From assembly GCF_013186535.1 (NCBI RefSeq), contig NZ_JABMCZ010000002.1, forward strand, positions 620,001 to 684,000: a stretch of 64,000 nt of DNA. Direction: 5' to 3'. Both the position numbers and the translations under genes were made by a program. The notes under the pieces were generated by a model. The model was not told the DNA's origin, did no database searches, and saw only the letters and a program-made list of their open reading frames with translations. The stretch comes from Nocardia terpenica. GTDB lineage: Bacteria > Actinomycetota > Actinomycetes > Mycobacteriales > Mycobacteriaceae. Below, piece after piece: positions 34,989 to 44,092 of the stretch (position 1 is the stretch's first letter; the number at the start of each line of letters is the position of its first letter).

Positions 34989-36530
34989 CTATGCGCTCAC
35001 ATACCGCTCACGCAGTTTGCGCTTGTACAGCTTGCCGTTCGGATCGCGCGGCAGTTCCGGCAGATAGTCGATGCTGCGCGGGAGCTTGTATTTCGCGAGC
35101 CGCCCGGCCGCGAACTCGAGCAGTTCCCGGGTGAGCTCGTCGCTGCCCGACACCCCCTCCACGGGTTGCACGACGGCCTTGACCTCCTGCCCCCAATCCG
35201 CGTGCGGGATACCGAAAACCGCGACATCGGCAACCTTCGGATGGGTGATCAGCTCGCCCTCGATCTCGGCCGGGTAGATGTTCACCCCGCCGGACAGGAT
35301 CAGATCCGAGCGGCGGTCGCACAGGTACAGGTAGCCGTCCTCGTCCATGTACCCGATGTCGCCGACGGTGAACAGGTCGCCGACCCGCGCGTCCTCGGTC
35401 TTGGCCCGATCCTTGTGGTACTCGAACGAGGACCCGCCCATGCGCATGTAGACCTGACCGGTCGCGCCGGGCGGCAGTTCGGTCCCGTCCTCGCCGAGCA
35501 CCTTGACCACCGCGTACGGCCACGCCTTGCCGACCGAGCCCGGCTTGCGCAGCCACTCCGCGCCGGTGATCGAGGTGCCGCCGCCCTCGGTGGCCGCGTA
35601 GTACTCGGTGACCACCGGGCCCCACCACTCGAGCATGCGGCGCTTGGTCTCCTGCGGGCACGGCGCGGCGCCGTGGATCATGCAGCGCAGCGAGGACACG
35701 TCGTACTTCGCGCGCACCTGTTCCGGCAGCGCCAGCAGCCGGTGGAACTGGGTCGGCACCATGTGGCTGTGCGTGACCCGGTGCCGCTCGATCAGCCGCA
35801 GCATGTCCTCCGGATCCCACTTGTCCATCAGAACGACCGTGTGCCCCAACTGGATCGAGATCGAGGCGAAGTTCAGCACCGCGGTGTGATACAGCGGCGA
35901 GCCGCAGATGTGCACGTGATCGTCGAACGGCCGGATGCCGAACAGGCCGAAGAATCCGGTCGCCTGCGGGCCCACCTGATCCGGGTCGGCCCCGGTGAGC
36001 GGGCGCCGAACGCCCTTGGGGCGGCCCGTGGTTCCGGAGGTGTAGAGCATCGGCGCGCCGGTGGTGCGGGTATCGGGCCGTCCCGTCTCGCCCGCGCCCA
36101 GCTCCGCCAGCGGCCGGAAACCGTCCACCGCGCCCACGGCGTAGCGCGCCTCGCCCGGCAGGTTCGCCTCGTCGGCGGCGACGCGGGCGGCCGCGGCGAA
36201 GCGCTCGTCGGCGATGAACACCTTGGCCTCGCTGTCGCCCAGGATGTAGGCGACCTCCGGGCCGGTGAGATGCCAGTTCACCGCCACGATGTACAGGCCC
36301 GCCTCGTAGGCGGCGAAGTACACCGCCAGCGCCTCCGCGCAGTTGTGCACCATGGAGACCAGCACGTCTCCCGGTTGTAATCCCTTGGCCTGCAACCCCC
36401 TTGCGAGTCTGTCGGCCTGGGCGGCCAGCTCTCCGTAGCTCACCCGCAGCCCCGACGGATCGACGACCGCGATCCGTTCGGGTGCAGTGGCGGCAATGTT
36501 CCACAGTCCCAGCTTCTGCGCCGGCTCCAT
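34989..36530 (-). CDS. Acyl-CoA synthetase (AMP-forming), KstR-controlled
   Basis: 513 aa ANL ligase with P-loop LYTSGTTGRPKG, GDIGYMDEDGYLYLCDRRSD and C-terminal DPNGKLYKRKLR with the catalytic Lys. It is closer in feel to FadD4-type ligases than to FadD19 or FadD17, so no symbol is given. ATG 36530 is chosen because GAGGAG lies 8 bases upstream; a GTG at 36539 is too close to it. A perfect KstR box 20 bases upstream implies a role in steroid or side-chain acid activation. It lies 30 bases downstream of the LLM oxidoreductase stop, same strand. Confidence 0.85.
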   Translation of the reverse strand: MEPAQKLGLWNIAATAPERIAVVDPSGLRVSYGELAAQADRLARGLQAKGLQPGDVLVSMVHNCAEALAVYFAAYEAGLYIVAVNWHLTGPEVAYILGDSEAKVFIADERFAAAARVAADEANLPGEARYAVGAVDGFRPLAELGAGETGRPDTRTTGAPMLYTSGTTGRPKGVRRPLTGADPDQVGPQATGFFGLFGIRPFDDHVHICGSPLYHTAVLNFASISIQLGHTVVLMDKWDPEDMLRLIERHRVTHSHMVPTQFHRLLALPEQVRAKYDVSSLRCMIHGAAPCPQETKRRMLEWWGPVVTEYYAATEGGGTSITGAEWLRKPGSVGKAWPYAVVKVLGEDGTELPPGATGQVYMRMGGSSFEYHKDRAKTEDARVGDLFTVGDIGYMDEDGYLYLCDRRSDLILSGGVNIYPAEIEGELITHPKVADVAVFGIPHADWGQEVKAVVQPVEGVSGSDELTRELLEFAAGRLAKYKLPRSIDYLPELPRDPNGKLYKRKLRERYVSA

Positions 36531-36549
36531 CGAAGTCACTCCTCGAATC

Positions 36550-36563
36550 TAGAACGTGTTCTA
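36550..36563. promoter_or_regulatory. KstR operator upstream of the acyl-CoA synthetase
   Basis: TAGAACGTGTTCTA is a fully symmetric match to the KstR consensus. It overlaps the last codon of the upstream LLM oxidoreductase gene by three bases. Confidence 0.85.
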
Positions 36564-37598
36564 CAACCGGACAAGGGGCGCCAACCGGCGCAGCTGGTCG
36601 GCGTCGCGGGCGGTCACCAGCAGCATGCCGACCCCCGCCTTCTCCCAGACCCGCAGCTGCGCGCGCACCTGCGCCTCGTCGCCGATGATCGCGGTGTCCA
36701 GGACCAGCTCGTCCGGCACGACCGCGGCGGCCTCGGCCTTGCGCCCGGCGCGGAACAGCCGGGTGATCTCGTCGACCTCGGTCCCGTAGCCCATGCGCCG
36801 GTAGACCTGGGCGTGGAAGTTCAGCTCCTCGGCCCCCATGCCGCCGATGTACAGCGCCATGACGGGTTTGATCCGCTCGATCTCGGCCCGGGCATCGTCG
36901 GTGACGATGACCTGACAACTCGCGGCTATCTCGAAGTCGGCCCGCGAGCGGCGCGCGCCCGGGCGCGCGAATCCCTCGTCGAGCCACTCGTCGTACATGC
37001 CCGCCAGCCGGGGCGTGTAGTAGATGGCCAGCCAGCCGTCGGCGATCTCGGCGGTCAGCGCGACATTCTTCGGACCCTCCGCACCCAGCCAGATGGGCAG
37101 ATCCGCGCGCAGCGGGTGGGTGATCGGCTTGAGCGGCTTACCCAGCCCGGTCGCGCCCAGACCCCGGTACGGCAGCGGATAGTGCGGGCCGGAGTTGGTC
37201 ACCGGGGCCTCGCGGGCGAGCACCTTCCGAATGACACCGACGTACTCACGAGTCCTCTGCAACGGCTTGGCAAACGATTGCCCGTACCAGCCCTCGACCA
37301 CCTGCGGACCCGAGACGCCGAGCCCGAGAATGTGCCTGCCGCCGCTGAGGTGATCGAGCGTCAGCGCCGCCATGGCGGTGGCCGCGGGCGTGCGCGCCGA
37401 CAGCTGCGCCACCGAGGTGCCCAGCCGGACCCGGCTGGTCCGCGCGCCCCACCAGGCCAGCGGCGTGAACGCGTCCGACCCCCAGGACTCGGCCGCGAAG
37501 ACCGCGTCGAACCCGATCTCCTCGGCGGCGTCGACCAACTCCCCCACCCCGCCGGGCGGGCTCGCACCCCAGTACCCGAGTTGCAGTCCGAACCGCAT
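36561..37598 (-). CDS. LLM-class F420-dependent oxidoreductase
   Basis: 345 aa bacterial-luciferase-like TIM barrel (MRFGLQLGYWGASPPGG; RVRLGTSVAQLSARTPAATAMAALTLDHLSGGRHILGLG). This subgroup uses coenzyme F420. It corresponds in kind and position to Rv3520c of the cholesterol regulon, whose substrate is not established. ATG 37598 has a strong AGGAGGTCGATC site. A KstR-like box lies in the 80-base divergent promoter shared with the OB-fold gene. Confidence 0.87.
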   Translation of the reverse strand: MRFGLQLGYWGASPPGGVGELVDAAEEIGFDAVFAAESWGSDAFTPLAWWGARTSRVRLGTSVAQLSARTPAATAMAALTLDHLSGGRHILGLGVSGPQVVEGWYGQSFAKPLQRTREYVGVIRKVLAREAPVTNSGPHYPLPYRGLGATGLGKPLKPITHPLRADLPIWLGAEGPKNVALTAEIADGWLAIYYTPRLAGMYDEWLDEGFARPGARRSRADFEIAASCQVIVTDDARAEIERIKPVMALYIGGMGAEELNFHAQVYRRMGYGTEVDEITRLFRAGRKAEAAAVVPDELVLDTAIIGDEAQVRAQLRVWEKAGVGMLLVTARDADQLRRLAPLVRL

Positions 37599-37637
37599 GA
37601 TCGACCTCCTGTCGGGACCTACCCTTGCCACCAGAAT

Positions 37638-37651
37638 AAGAACCTGTTCTA
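37638..37651. promoter_or_regulatory. KstR-like operator, LLM oxidoreductase / OB-fold divergent promoter
   Basis: AAGAACCTGTTCTA matches TNNAACNNGTTNNA except for the first base. It lies 40 bases from the LLM gene start and 28 bases from the OB-fold gene start. Confidence 0.65.
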
Positions 37652-37678
37652 CTCGATATCGTGACTCAGGGGAACACC

Positions 37679-38641
37679 ATGACCGGCGCAATCGCCGATG
37701 TGCTCGCCGCCGAATTGCGCATGACGTTCGACTACACCCGCTCGGTGGGACCGACCGTCGGCCGGTTCCTGACCGGGCTGCGCGAGGGCCGCATCGTCGG
37801 CGTGCGCGGCTCGGATGGACGGGTGCTGGTGCCGCCCGCCGAATACGATCCGGTCACCGCGGCCCCGCTGACGGAGTTCGTCGAGGTCGCCGACGTGGGC
37901 ACCGTGCGGACCTGGACGTGGGTGCGGGATCCGCTGCCGGGCCAGCCCTTCGACCGCCCGTTCGCCTGGGCGCTGATCCAGCTCGACGGCGCGGACACCA
38001 CGCTGCTGCACGCGGTCGACGTCGCCGCGCCCGGGGACATCCACACCGGCCTGCGGGTGCGGGTGCGCTGGGCCGCCGAGCGGACCGGCGGCATCCACGA
38101 CATCGCCTGCTTCGAGCCCGGCGATACCTCCGCGCGACCGGCCGATTCCGTTGCCGGAGAACCGGTTACGGGTATCGTCACCCCGATCGACCTGCGCTAC
38201 AAGCACACCGCCTCGCCGCAGGAGAGCGGTTACCTGAGGGCGCTGGCGGAGGGGCGGCTGATCGGCGGGCGGGCCGACGCCGAATCCAAGGTGTACTTCC
38301 CGCCGCGCGGCGCGGATCCGATCGACGGCCGCCCCACCGACGACATCGTCGACCTGCCCGATACCGGCATCATCACCACGTTCTGCATCGTGAACGTGCC
38401 GTTCCTGGGCCAGAAGATCAAGCCGCCCTTCGTCGCCGCCTACATCCTGCTCGACGGCGCGGACATCCCGGTGCTGCACCGGGTGCTGGGCTGCGACCCG
38501 GCGCAGGTGCGGATGGGCATGCGGGTGAAGGCGGTGTGGAAGCCGCGCGAGGAGTGGGGCTACACCCTCGAGAACGTCGACCACTTCGAACCGACGGGCG
38601 AGCCGGACGCGGAGTACGCCACCTACGCCCACCATCTGTAG
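37679..38641 (+). CDS. Double DUF35 OB-fold protein, partner of Ltp-type aldolases
   Basis: 320 aa containing two similar halves: LREGRIVGVRGSDGRVLVPP...FAWALIQLDGADTTLLH and LAEGRLIGGRADAESKVYFPP...FVAAYILLDGADIPVLH, each a DUF35 OB-fold. The usual zinc-ribbon cysteines are absent. DUF35 proteins form complexes with thiolase-like enzymes (known for Ltp2-ChsH2), and the next two genes are Ltp-type. Equivalent of Rv3521. ATG 37679 is preferred (GGGGAACACC upstream); GTG 37661 would add six residues. Confidence 0.82.
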   Translation: MTGAIADVLAAELRMTFDYTRSVGPTVGRFLTGLREGRIVGVRGSDGRVLVPPAEYDPVTAAPLTEFVEVADVGTVRTWTWVRDPLPGQPFDRPFAWALIQLDGADTTLLHAVDVAAPGDIHTGLRVRVRWAAERTGGIHDIACFEPGDTSARPADSVAGEPVTGIVTPIDLRYKHTASPQESGYLRALAEGRLIGGRADAESKVYFPPRGADPIDGRPTDDIVDLPDTGIITTFCIVNVPFLGQKIKPPFVAAYILLDGADIPVLHRVLGCDPAQVRMGMRVKAVWKPREEWGYTLENVDHFEPTGEPDAEYATYAHHL

Positions 38642-38658
38642 AGAGGCGCTGACCTACG

Positions 38659-39690
38659 TTGAGCGACAACGCAACCGACATCGCGGTGGTGGGTTTCGCC
38701 CACGCGCCGCATGTTCCGGAGACCTTCGGCACCACCAACGGCGTCGAGATGCTGGTGCCCTGCTTCCGGCAGCTGTACGACACGCTCGGCATCGGCGTCG
38801 CCGATATCGACTTCTGGTGCTCGGGCTCCTCGGATTACCTTGCCGGGCGGGCCTTCTCGTTCATCTCCGCGATCGACTCGATCGGCGCGGTGCCGCCGAT
38901 CAACGAATCGCACGTGGAGATGGACGCCGCCTGGGCGCTGTACGAGGCCTGGGTGAAACTGCGCTCGGGACAGGCGAAGGCCGCGCTGGTCTACGGCTTC
39001 GGCAAGGCGTCGGCGGGCACGCTGCGCCAGGTGCTCACCCTGCAGACCGACCCCTACCTGGTGGCCCCGCTGTGGCCGGACGCGCTCTCCCTCGCGGGCC
39101 TGCAGGCCCGCGCCGGGCTGGACGCCGGGCGCTGGAGCGAGCGGGAGATGGCCGCGGTGTCGGCCGTCGACGACGCCGAGATCGACAAGCGGCTCGCCGC
39201 ACCGTATGTCGCCGATCCGCTGCGCGCGCACGATATCGCGCCGATCACCGACGGTGCCGCCGCGATCGTGCTCGCCGCCGGTGACCGGGCCCGCGAGCTG
39301 TGCGAACGCCCGGCCTGGCTGACCGGCATCGCGCACCGCATCGACACCCCGATGCTCGGCGCGCGCGACCTGACCGTATCGAGCTCGACCACCGCGGCGG
39401 CGCGGGCCGTCACCGGTGGCGACACGGGCGGATTCGACGTCGCCGAATTGCACGCGCAGTACAGCCACGAGCAGCTGATCCTGAAGCAGGCGATCGGGCT
39501 GGGCGACGGCACCCGCGTCAACCCCTCGGGCGGCCCGCTGGCCGGGAATCCGATGTTCGCCGCCGGGCTGGAACGGATCGGCTTCGCCGCCACCGAGATC
39601 ATGACCGGCGCCGCCGGACGCGCCCTCGCGCACGCGTCGAGCGGCCCCGCGCTGCAACACAATCTGGTCGCCACCCTGGAGGCACGATGA
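38659..39690 (+). CDS. ltp4: Thiolase-like steroid-CoA aldolase Ltp4
   Basis: 343 aa lipid-transfer-protein-type thiolase fold (DIDFWCSGSSDYLAG; NPSGGPLAGNPMFAAGLERIGFAATEIM), without the full pair of condensing cysteines of true thiolases. In Rhodococcus Ltp3 and Ltp4 are needed to cleave the C24-branched sterol side chain. TTG start at 38659 with GAGAGGCGCTGACC upstream; no ATG in frame fits. Its stop overlaps the next start as ATGA. Ltp4/Ltp3 naming follows length and gene order in M. tuberculosis. Confidence 0.75.
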   Translation: MSDNATDIAVVGFAHAPHVPETFGTTNGVEMLVPCFRQLYDTLGIGVADIDFWCSGSSDYLAGRAFSFISAIDSIGAVPPINESHVEMDAAWALYEAWVKLRSGQAKAALVYGFGKASAGTLRQVLTLQTDPYLVAPLWPDALSLAGLQARAGLDAGRWSEREMAAVSAVDDAEIDKRLAAPYVADPLRAHDIAPITDGAAAIVLAAGDRARELCERPAWLTGIAHRIDTPMLGARDLTVSSSTTAAARAVTGGDTGGFDVAELHAQYSHEQLILKQAIGLGDGTRVNPSGGPLAGNPMFAAGLERIGFAATEIMTGAAGRALAHASSGPALQHNLVATLEAR

Positions 39691-40856
39691 CGAATCCCGC
39701 CGCGGTGCTCGGCACCGGACAAACACATCACGTGACGAAACGGTCCGACGTCTCGATGGCCGGGCTGTGCCGCGAGGCGATCGACCGCGCGCTCGCCGAC
39801 GCCGAGCTCACCATGGCCGACATCGACGCCGTGGTCGTCGGCAAGGCCCCGGATCTGTTCGAGGGCGTCATGATGCCCGAGCTCTATCTCGCGGATGCGT
39901 TGGGCGCCACCGGGAAACCGCTGCTGCGCGTGCACACCGCCGGGTCGGTGGGCGGCTCCACCGGCGTCGTGGCCGCCAATCACGTGCAGGCCGGGGTGCA
40001 CGGCAGGGTGCTCGCGGTGGCGTGGGAGAAGCAGTCGGAATCCAATGCCATGTGGGCGCTGTCGAATCCGGTGCCGTTCACCATGCCGGTCGGCGCGGGC
40101 GCGGGCGGATACTTCGCCCCGCACGTGCGCGCCTACATTCGCCGCGCCAGCGCGCCGCTGCACATCGGGGCCATGGTCGCGGTGAAGGATCGCCGCAACG
40201 GGGCCCGCAATCCGCTGGCCCACCTGCAGCAGCCCGATATCACGATGGAATCGGTGCTGGCCTCCCAGATGCTGTGGGACCCCATCCGTTTCGACGAGAC
40301 CTGCCCCTCCTCCGACGGCGCGTGCGCGCTGGTGATCGGTGACGAGGCGGCAGCCAAGGCCGCGGAGGCGGCGGGCCGGAGGGTCGCGTGGGTGCACGGC
40401 ACCGCCATGCGCACCGAGCCGCTCGCCTACTCCGGTCGGGATCAGGTCAGTCCGCGGGCCGGGCGGGACGCCGCCGCCGCGCTGTGGCGGCAGGCCGGGA
40501 TCACCGATCCCCTGGAGGAGATCGACGCGGCCGAAATCTACGTCCCCTTCTCGTGGTTCGAGCCGATGTGGCTGGAGAACCTGGGTTTCATGCCCGAGGG
40601 CGAGGGCTGGAAGCTCACCGACGCCGGGGAGACCGCGATCGGCGGGAAGCTGCCGGTCAATCCGTCCGGCGGGGTGCTCAGCTCGAACCCGATCGGCGCG
40701 TCCGGCCTGATCCGTTTCGCCGAGGCCGCCAAGCAGGTGATGGGCCGGGCGGGCGACTACCAGGTCGAGGACGCGCGCAAGGCGTTCGGGCACGCGTACG
40801 GCGGTGGGTCGCAATACTTCTCGATGTGGGTGGTGGGAAGCGAGCAGCCCGCATGA
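39687..40856 (+). CDS. ltp3: Thiolase-like steroid-CoA aldolase Ltp3
   Basis: 389 aa, same superfamily as the preceding gene but with a fuller C-terminal domain (LPVNPSGGVLSSNPIGASGLIRFAEAAKQVMG; KAFGHAYGGGSQYFSMWVV). It probably forms a heteromer with Ltp4 and the OB-fold protein and performs retro-aldol cleavage of a hydroxylated side-chain CoA ester. ATGA overlaps couple it to both neighbours. Confidence 0.78.
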   Translation: MTNPAAVLGTGQTHHVTKRSDVSMAGLCREAIDRALADAELTMADIDAVVVGKAPDLFEGVMMPELYLADALGATGKPLLRVHTAGSVGGSTGVVAANHVQAGVHGRVLAVAWEKQSESNAMWALSNPVPFTMPVGAGAGGYFAPHVRAYIRRASAPLHIGAMVAVKDRRNGARNPLAHLQQPDITMESVLASQMLWDPIRFDETCPSSDGACALVIGDEAAAKAAEAAGRRVAWVHGTAMRTEPLAYSGRDQVSPRAGRDAAAALWRQAGITDPLEEIDAAEIYVPFSWFEPMWLENLGFMPEGEGWKLTDAGETAIGGKLPVNPSGGVLSSNPIGASGLIRFAEAAKQVMGRAGDYQVEDARKAFGHAYGGGSQYFSMWVVGSEQPA

Positions 40857-41269
40857 CCACCGCCACCGACCATCCGGCCCGGCTCGCGGGGCGCGCCTCG
40901 CAGGCCGCGGTCCGCGCCCGCGACAAGGCGGCGTGGCTGGACCTGTTCGCCACCGACGGCATCGTCGAGGACCCCATCGGCCCCTCGGCCTTCGACCCCG
41001 ACGGCCGCGGCCACTGCGGCCGCGATGCCATCGCGGCCTTCTGGGACAAGGCGATAGCCCCCACCGAGTCCATCGAGTTCCGCTTCACCGACTCCTTCGC
41101 CTGCGGCAACGAAATAGCCTTCACCGGCCTCATCCGCACCCACCTCGGCGGCCACATCATCGACGCCGAGGGGGTGTTCACCTACCGGGTGGACGAGACG
41201 GGGAAAATCGCGGCCCTGCGCGCGTACTGGGAGACGGAGCGCGCCATGGGGACTGTGCGGCGGGAGTGA
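40853..41269 (+). CDS. Ketosteroid-isomerase-like (NTF2-fold) protein
   Basis: 138 aa SnoaL/KSI fold: WLDLFATDGIVEDPIGPSAF, FWDKAIAPTESIEFRFTDSFACGNEIAFTG, VFTYRVDETGKIAALRAYWE. The VEDPIG segment is like that of bacterial ketosteroid isomerases and their relatives. It is last in the OB-fold-ltp4-ltp3 operon, coupled by ATGA, so it may act as isomerase or hydratase in the side-chain pathway. Its stop codon lies in the left arm of palindromic element A. Confidence 0.72.
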   Translation: MTTATDHPARLAGRASQAAVRARDKAAWLDLFATDGIVEDPIGPSAFDPDGRGHCGRDAIAAFWDKAIAPTESIEFRFTDSFACGNEIAFTGLIRTHLGGHIIDAEGVFTYRVDETGKIAALRAYWETERAMGTVRRE

Positions 41270-41527
41270 TCCCGGCCAAAAGCACGCCGGGATCATGAAG
41301 TATGGCCCCGCCGGAATCATGAAGTATGGCCCCGCCGGGAACATGAAGTATGGCCCCGGCGAGATCATGAAGTATGGCCCCGGCGGAAGCTCAACCCTGT
41401 GGCCCCGGCGGAAGCTCAACCCTGTGGCCCCGGCGGAAGCTCAACCCTGTGGCCCCGGCGGAAGCTCAACCCTGTGGCCCCGGCGGGCGCTCAAACCTAT
41501 GGCCCCGGCATGCTTTTGGCCGGGGCC
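41268..41527. repeat. Palindromic repeat element, copy A (two facing halves)
   Basis: A left hairpin at 41268-41294 (arms GATCCCGGC / GCCGGGATC, loop CAAAAGCAC) is followed by four 24-bp units containing ATGAAGTATGGCCCC, then by four 25-bp units containing AACCCTGTGGCCCC plus one variant, then a right hairpin at 41501-41527 (arms GGCCCCGGC / GCCGGGGCC, loop ATGCTTTTG, complementary to the left loop type). The second array's units start with GGCCCCGG, the arm of the hairpin they lead to. It fills the gap between two convergent genes. An apparent frame starting MKYGPAGIM inside it is not considered a gene. Confidence 0.85.
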
Positions 41528-41534
41528 TCCCCCG

Positions 41535-42782
41535 TCAGCCCCGAGCCCCGTAATCCACCGGGAACTCCTTGATCCCGTTCAACCACCCCGAGCGGAGCCG
41601 CTTGGGGTCGCCGAGTTTGGTGATGTCGGGGAGGTGGTCGGCGATGGCGTTGAAGATCAGGTCGATTTCCAGGCGGGCCAGGTTCGCGCCGATGCAGAAG
41701 TGCGCGCCGGTGCCGCCGAAGGACAGGTGCGGGTTGGGGTCGCGCAGAATGTCGAAGCGGTAGGGGTTTTCGAACACGTCCTCGTCGAAGTTGGCCGAGC
41801 GGTACAGCATCACCACCCGCTGCCCCTGCTTGATCCGCACGCCACCGAGTTCCACATCCGCGAGCGCGGTGCGCTGGAACGAGCTCACCGGCGTGGCCCA
41901 GCGGATGATCTCGTCGGCGGCGGTGGCCGGGCGCTCGCGCTTGTAGAGCTCCCACTGCTCCGGATGCTCCAGGAAGGCGATCATGCCGTGGCTGATGGCA
42001 TTACGCGTGGTCTCGTTGCCCGCCACCGCCAGCAGGATCACGAAGAAGCCGAATTCGTCGGAGGTCAGCGCCTCACCGTCGACATCGGCGTTGACCAGTT
42101 CGGTGACGATATCGTCGGCCGGGGATGCCTTGCGCCCCTCGGCCATCTGGTAGGCGTAGCCGAGGATCTCCATCGCGGAGGCCAGCGGGTCGACGTCGAT
42201 CTCCGGATCGTCGTAGCCGGTCATCTCGTTGGACCAGCGGAAGACCTTCATCCGGTCGTCCTGCGGCACCCCGATCAGCTCCGCGATCGCCTGTAGCGGC
42301 AGCTCGCACGCCACCTGGGTGACGAAGTCGCCGGAACCGCTCGCGGCGGCGGCCTCCACGATGGAGCGGGCCCGCGCCGACAGCTCCGCGCGCAGCCCGT
42401 TGACGGCGCGCGGGGTGAAGCCCTTGGAGATCAGCTTGCGCAGCTTGGTGTGCTCGGGTGCGTCCTTGTTCAGCAGCACGAACCGCTGCATCTCGATGTT
42501 CTCGCGCTTGATGTCGTCGTTGAAACGCGGGATGGCCGTGTTCTCGAAGTTGGAGAACACATCGCTGCGCCGCGACACCTCCTTGACGTCGGCGTGCTTG
42601 CTGACCACCCAGAATCCCTCGTCGTGGAAACCGCCCACCTCCGGTGACTTCGCGTTCCACCAGATCGGGGCCGCCCGGCGCAGTTCGGCGAACTCCTCCA
42701 TCGGCACCCGCCGGGCCCACAGCTCCGGATCGGTGACGTCGAACCCCTCCGGGAGGTTCGGCGCGGTACGAGTGTCTACCAC
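41535..42782 (-). CDS. cyp125: Cytochrome P450 CYP125, steroid C26 monooxygenase
   Basis: 415 aa P450: I-helix LLAVAGNETTRNAISHGM, ExxR in ADEIIRWATP, heme ligand C363 in FGGTGAHFCIGANLAR. Sequence features (LPEGFDVTDPELWARRVP, IWWNAK, GYDDPEIDVDP) match CYP125, which hydroxylates and oxidises C26 of cholesterol to start side-chain degradation. GTG 42782 has AAGGAGACAGCTG upstream. A perfect KstR box lies 34 bases upstream, shared with the divergent fadA5. Confidence 0.93.
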   Translation of the reverse strand: MVDTRTAPNLPEGFDVTDPELWARRVPMEEFAELRRAAPIWWNAKSPEVGGFHDEGFWVVSKHADVKEVSRRSDVFSNFENTAIPRFNDDIKRENIEMQRFVLLNKDAPEHTKLRKLISKGFTPRAVNGLRAELSARARSIVEAAAASGSGDFVTQVACELPLQAIAELIGVPQDDRMKVFRWSNEMTGYDDPEIDVDPLASAMEILGYAYQMAEGRKASPADDIVTELVNADVDGEALTSDEFGFFVILLAVAGNETTRNAISHGMIAFLEHPEQWELYKRERPATAADEIIRWATPVSSFQRTALADVELGGVRIKQGQRVVMLYRSANFDEDVFENPYRFDILRDPNPHLSFGGTGAHFCIGANLARLEIDLIFNAIADHLPDITKLGDPKRLRSGWLNGIKEFPVDYGARG

Positions 42783-42803
42783 CAGCTGTCTCCTTCGACA
42801 AGC

Positions 42804-42829
42804 GAAAACACGTTCTGTAACACGTTCTA
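42804..42829. promoter_or_regulatory. KstR operators, cyp125/fadA5 divergent promoter
   Basis: A perfect box TGTAACACGTTCTA is at 42816-42829. An overlapping second site with two mismatches (GAAAACACGTTCTG, 42804-42817) is offset by 12 bases. Together they could bind two KstR dimers. Confidence 0.8.
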
Positions 42830-42928
42830 CCTTCATTGCAACATAGGTGGTATCAGTAGTAAAGAAGCCAATTTTCGCGCATCCACCATCCAGAGAACTT
42901 GTTTCATTTTCTGTCCGGAAGGAACGTC

Positions 42929-44092
42929 ATGGGCACACCCGTCATCGTCGAGGCCGCGCGCACTCCGATCGGCAAACGCGGCGGCCGGTTGGCCGGTCTG
43001 CACGCCGCCGAGATCCTCGGGGCCGCCCAGCGCGGCGTGCTCGAGCGCACGCACCTGGACCCGGCACTGGTGGAGCAGATCATCGGCGGCTGCGTGACCC
43101 AGGCCGGGGAACAGTCCAACAACGTCACCCGCACCGCGTGGCTGCACGCGGGCCTGCCCTGGCAGACGGGCGCGACCACCATCGACGCCCAGTGCGGTTC
43201 CGCCCAGCAGGCCAACCACCTGATCGCCGGGCTGATCGCGGCCGGGGCCATCGACACGGGCATCGCCTGCGGCGTGGAGGCCATGACCCACGTCCCGCTG
43301 GGCGCCAATGTCGGCGAGCACGCCGGACCGCGGCGGCCCGCGAGCTGGAGCATCGATATGCCCAACCAGTTCGAGGCGGCGGAGCGAATCGCCAAGCGGC
43401 GCGGAATCACTCGCGACGATGTGGACGAATTCGGCCTGCGCTCACAGCGTCTGGCCGCACAGGCATGGGCGCAGGGCCGCTTCGACCGCGAGGTGCTGAC
43501 CGTCACCGCACCGCAGGTGGACAGGGAGGGCAACCTCACCGGCGAGAAGCTCGACGTGGCCCGCGATCAGGGCCTGCGCGAGACCACCCGGGAGGGCCTG
43601 GCGAAGCTGAAGCCGGTGCTGGAGGGCGGCATTCACACCGCGGGCACCTCCTCGCAGATCTCCGACGGCGCGGCCGCGGTGCTGCTGATGGACGAGCGGG
43701 CCGCCACCCGCGCGGGCCTGCGGCCACGGGCGCGCATCCTGCATCAGTGCCTGGTCGGCTCCGAGCCGGAGTTCCACCTCGACGGCCCGGTGCAGGCCAC
43801 CACCCGGCTGCTGGAGCGGTCAGGAATGAGCATCTCCGATATCGATCTCTTCGAGATCAACGAGGCATTCGCGTCGGTTCCGCTGTCGTGGGCCTCGGTG
43901 CACAAGCCCGATATGGACCGCGTGAATGTGAACGGCGGAGCCATCGCGATCGGACATCCGGTGGGCAGCACCGGATCCCGGCTCATCACCACCGCGCTGC
44001 ACGAACTCGAGCGATCGGACTCCTCGATTGCCATGATCCTCATGTGCGCCGGTGGCGCACTTGCGACAGGAACGATCATCGAACGCCTGTAG
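42929..44092 (+). CDS. fadA5: Acetyl-CoA acetyltransferase FadA5 (steroid thiolase)
   Basis: 387 aa thiolase with nucleophile C89 (DAQCGSAQQA), the His of NVNGGAIAIGHPVGSTG and the second Cys in LMCAGGALATG. FadA5 releases acetyl-CoA or propionyl-CoA from the cholesterol side chain. ATG 42929 with GGAAGGAACGTC upstream. It pairs with cyp125 across a KstR-controlled divergent promoter, like Rv3545c/Rv3546. Confidence 0.9.
   Translation: MGTPVIVEAARTPIGKRGGRLAGLHAAEILGAAQRGVLERTHLDPALVEQIIGGCVTQAGEQSNNVTRTAWLHAGLPWQTGATTIDAQCGSAQQANHLIAGLIAAGAIDTGIACGVEAMTHVPLGANVGEHAGPRRPASWSIDMPNQFEAAERIAKRRGITRDDVDEFGLRSQRLAAQAWAQGRFDREVLTVTAPQVDREGNLTGEKLDVARDQGLRETTREGLAKLKPVLEGGIHTAGTSSQISDGAAAVLLMDERAATRAGLRPRARILHQCLVGSEPEFHLDGPVQATTRLLERSGMSISDIDLFEINEAFASVPLSWASVHKPDMDRVNVNGGAIAIGHPVGSTGSRLITTALHELERSDSSIAMILMCAGGALATGTIIERL

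Noticed and set aside
41268..41527. Hairpins of element A as simple bidirectional terminators between convergent genes
   Set aside because: The T-rich stretch is in the loop, not after the stem, and the same hairpin occurs inside the fadD3 coding sequence. A termination role is not excluded but does not explain the element.
41295..42296. Long plus-strand frame starting MKYGPAGIMKYGPAG
   Set aside because: Its first 230 bases are repeat element A and the rest is antisense to cyp125, whose heme and I-helix motifs are unambiguous. The frame is open only because of high GC.
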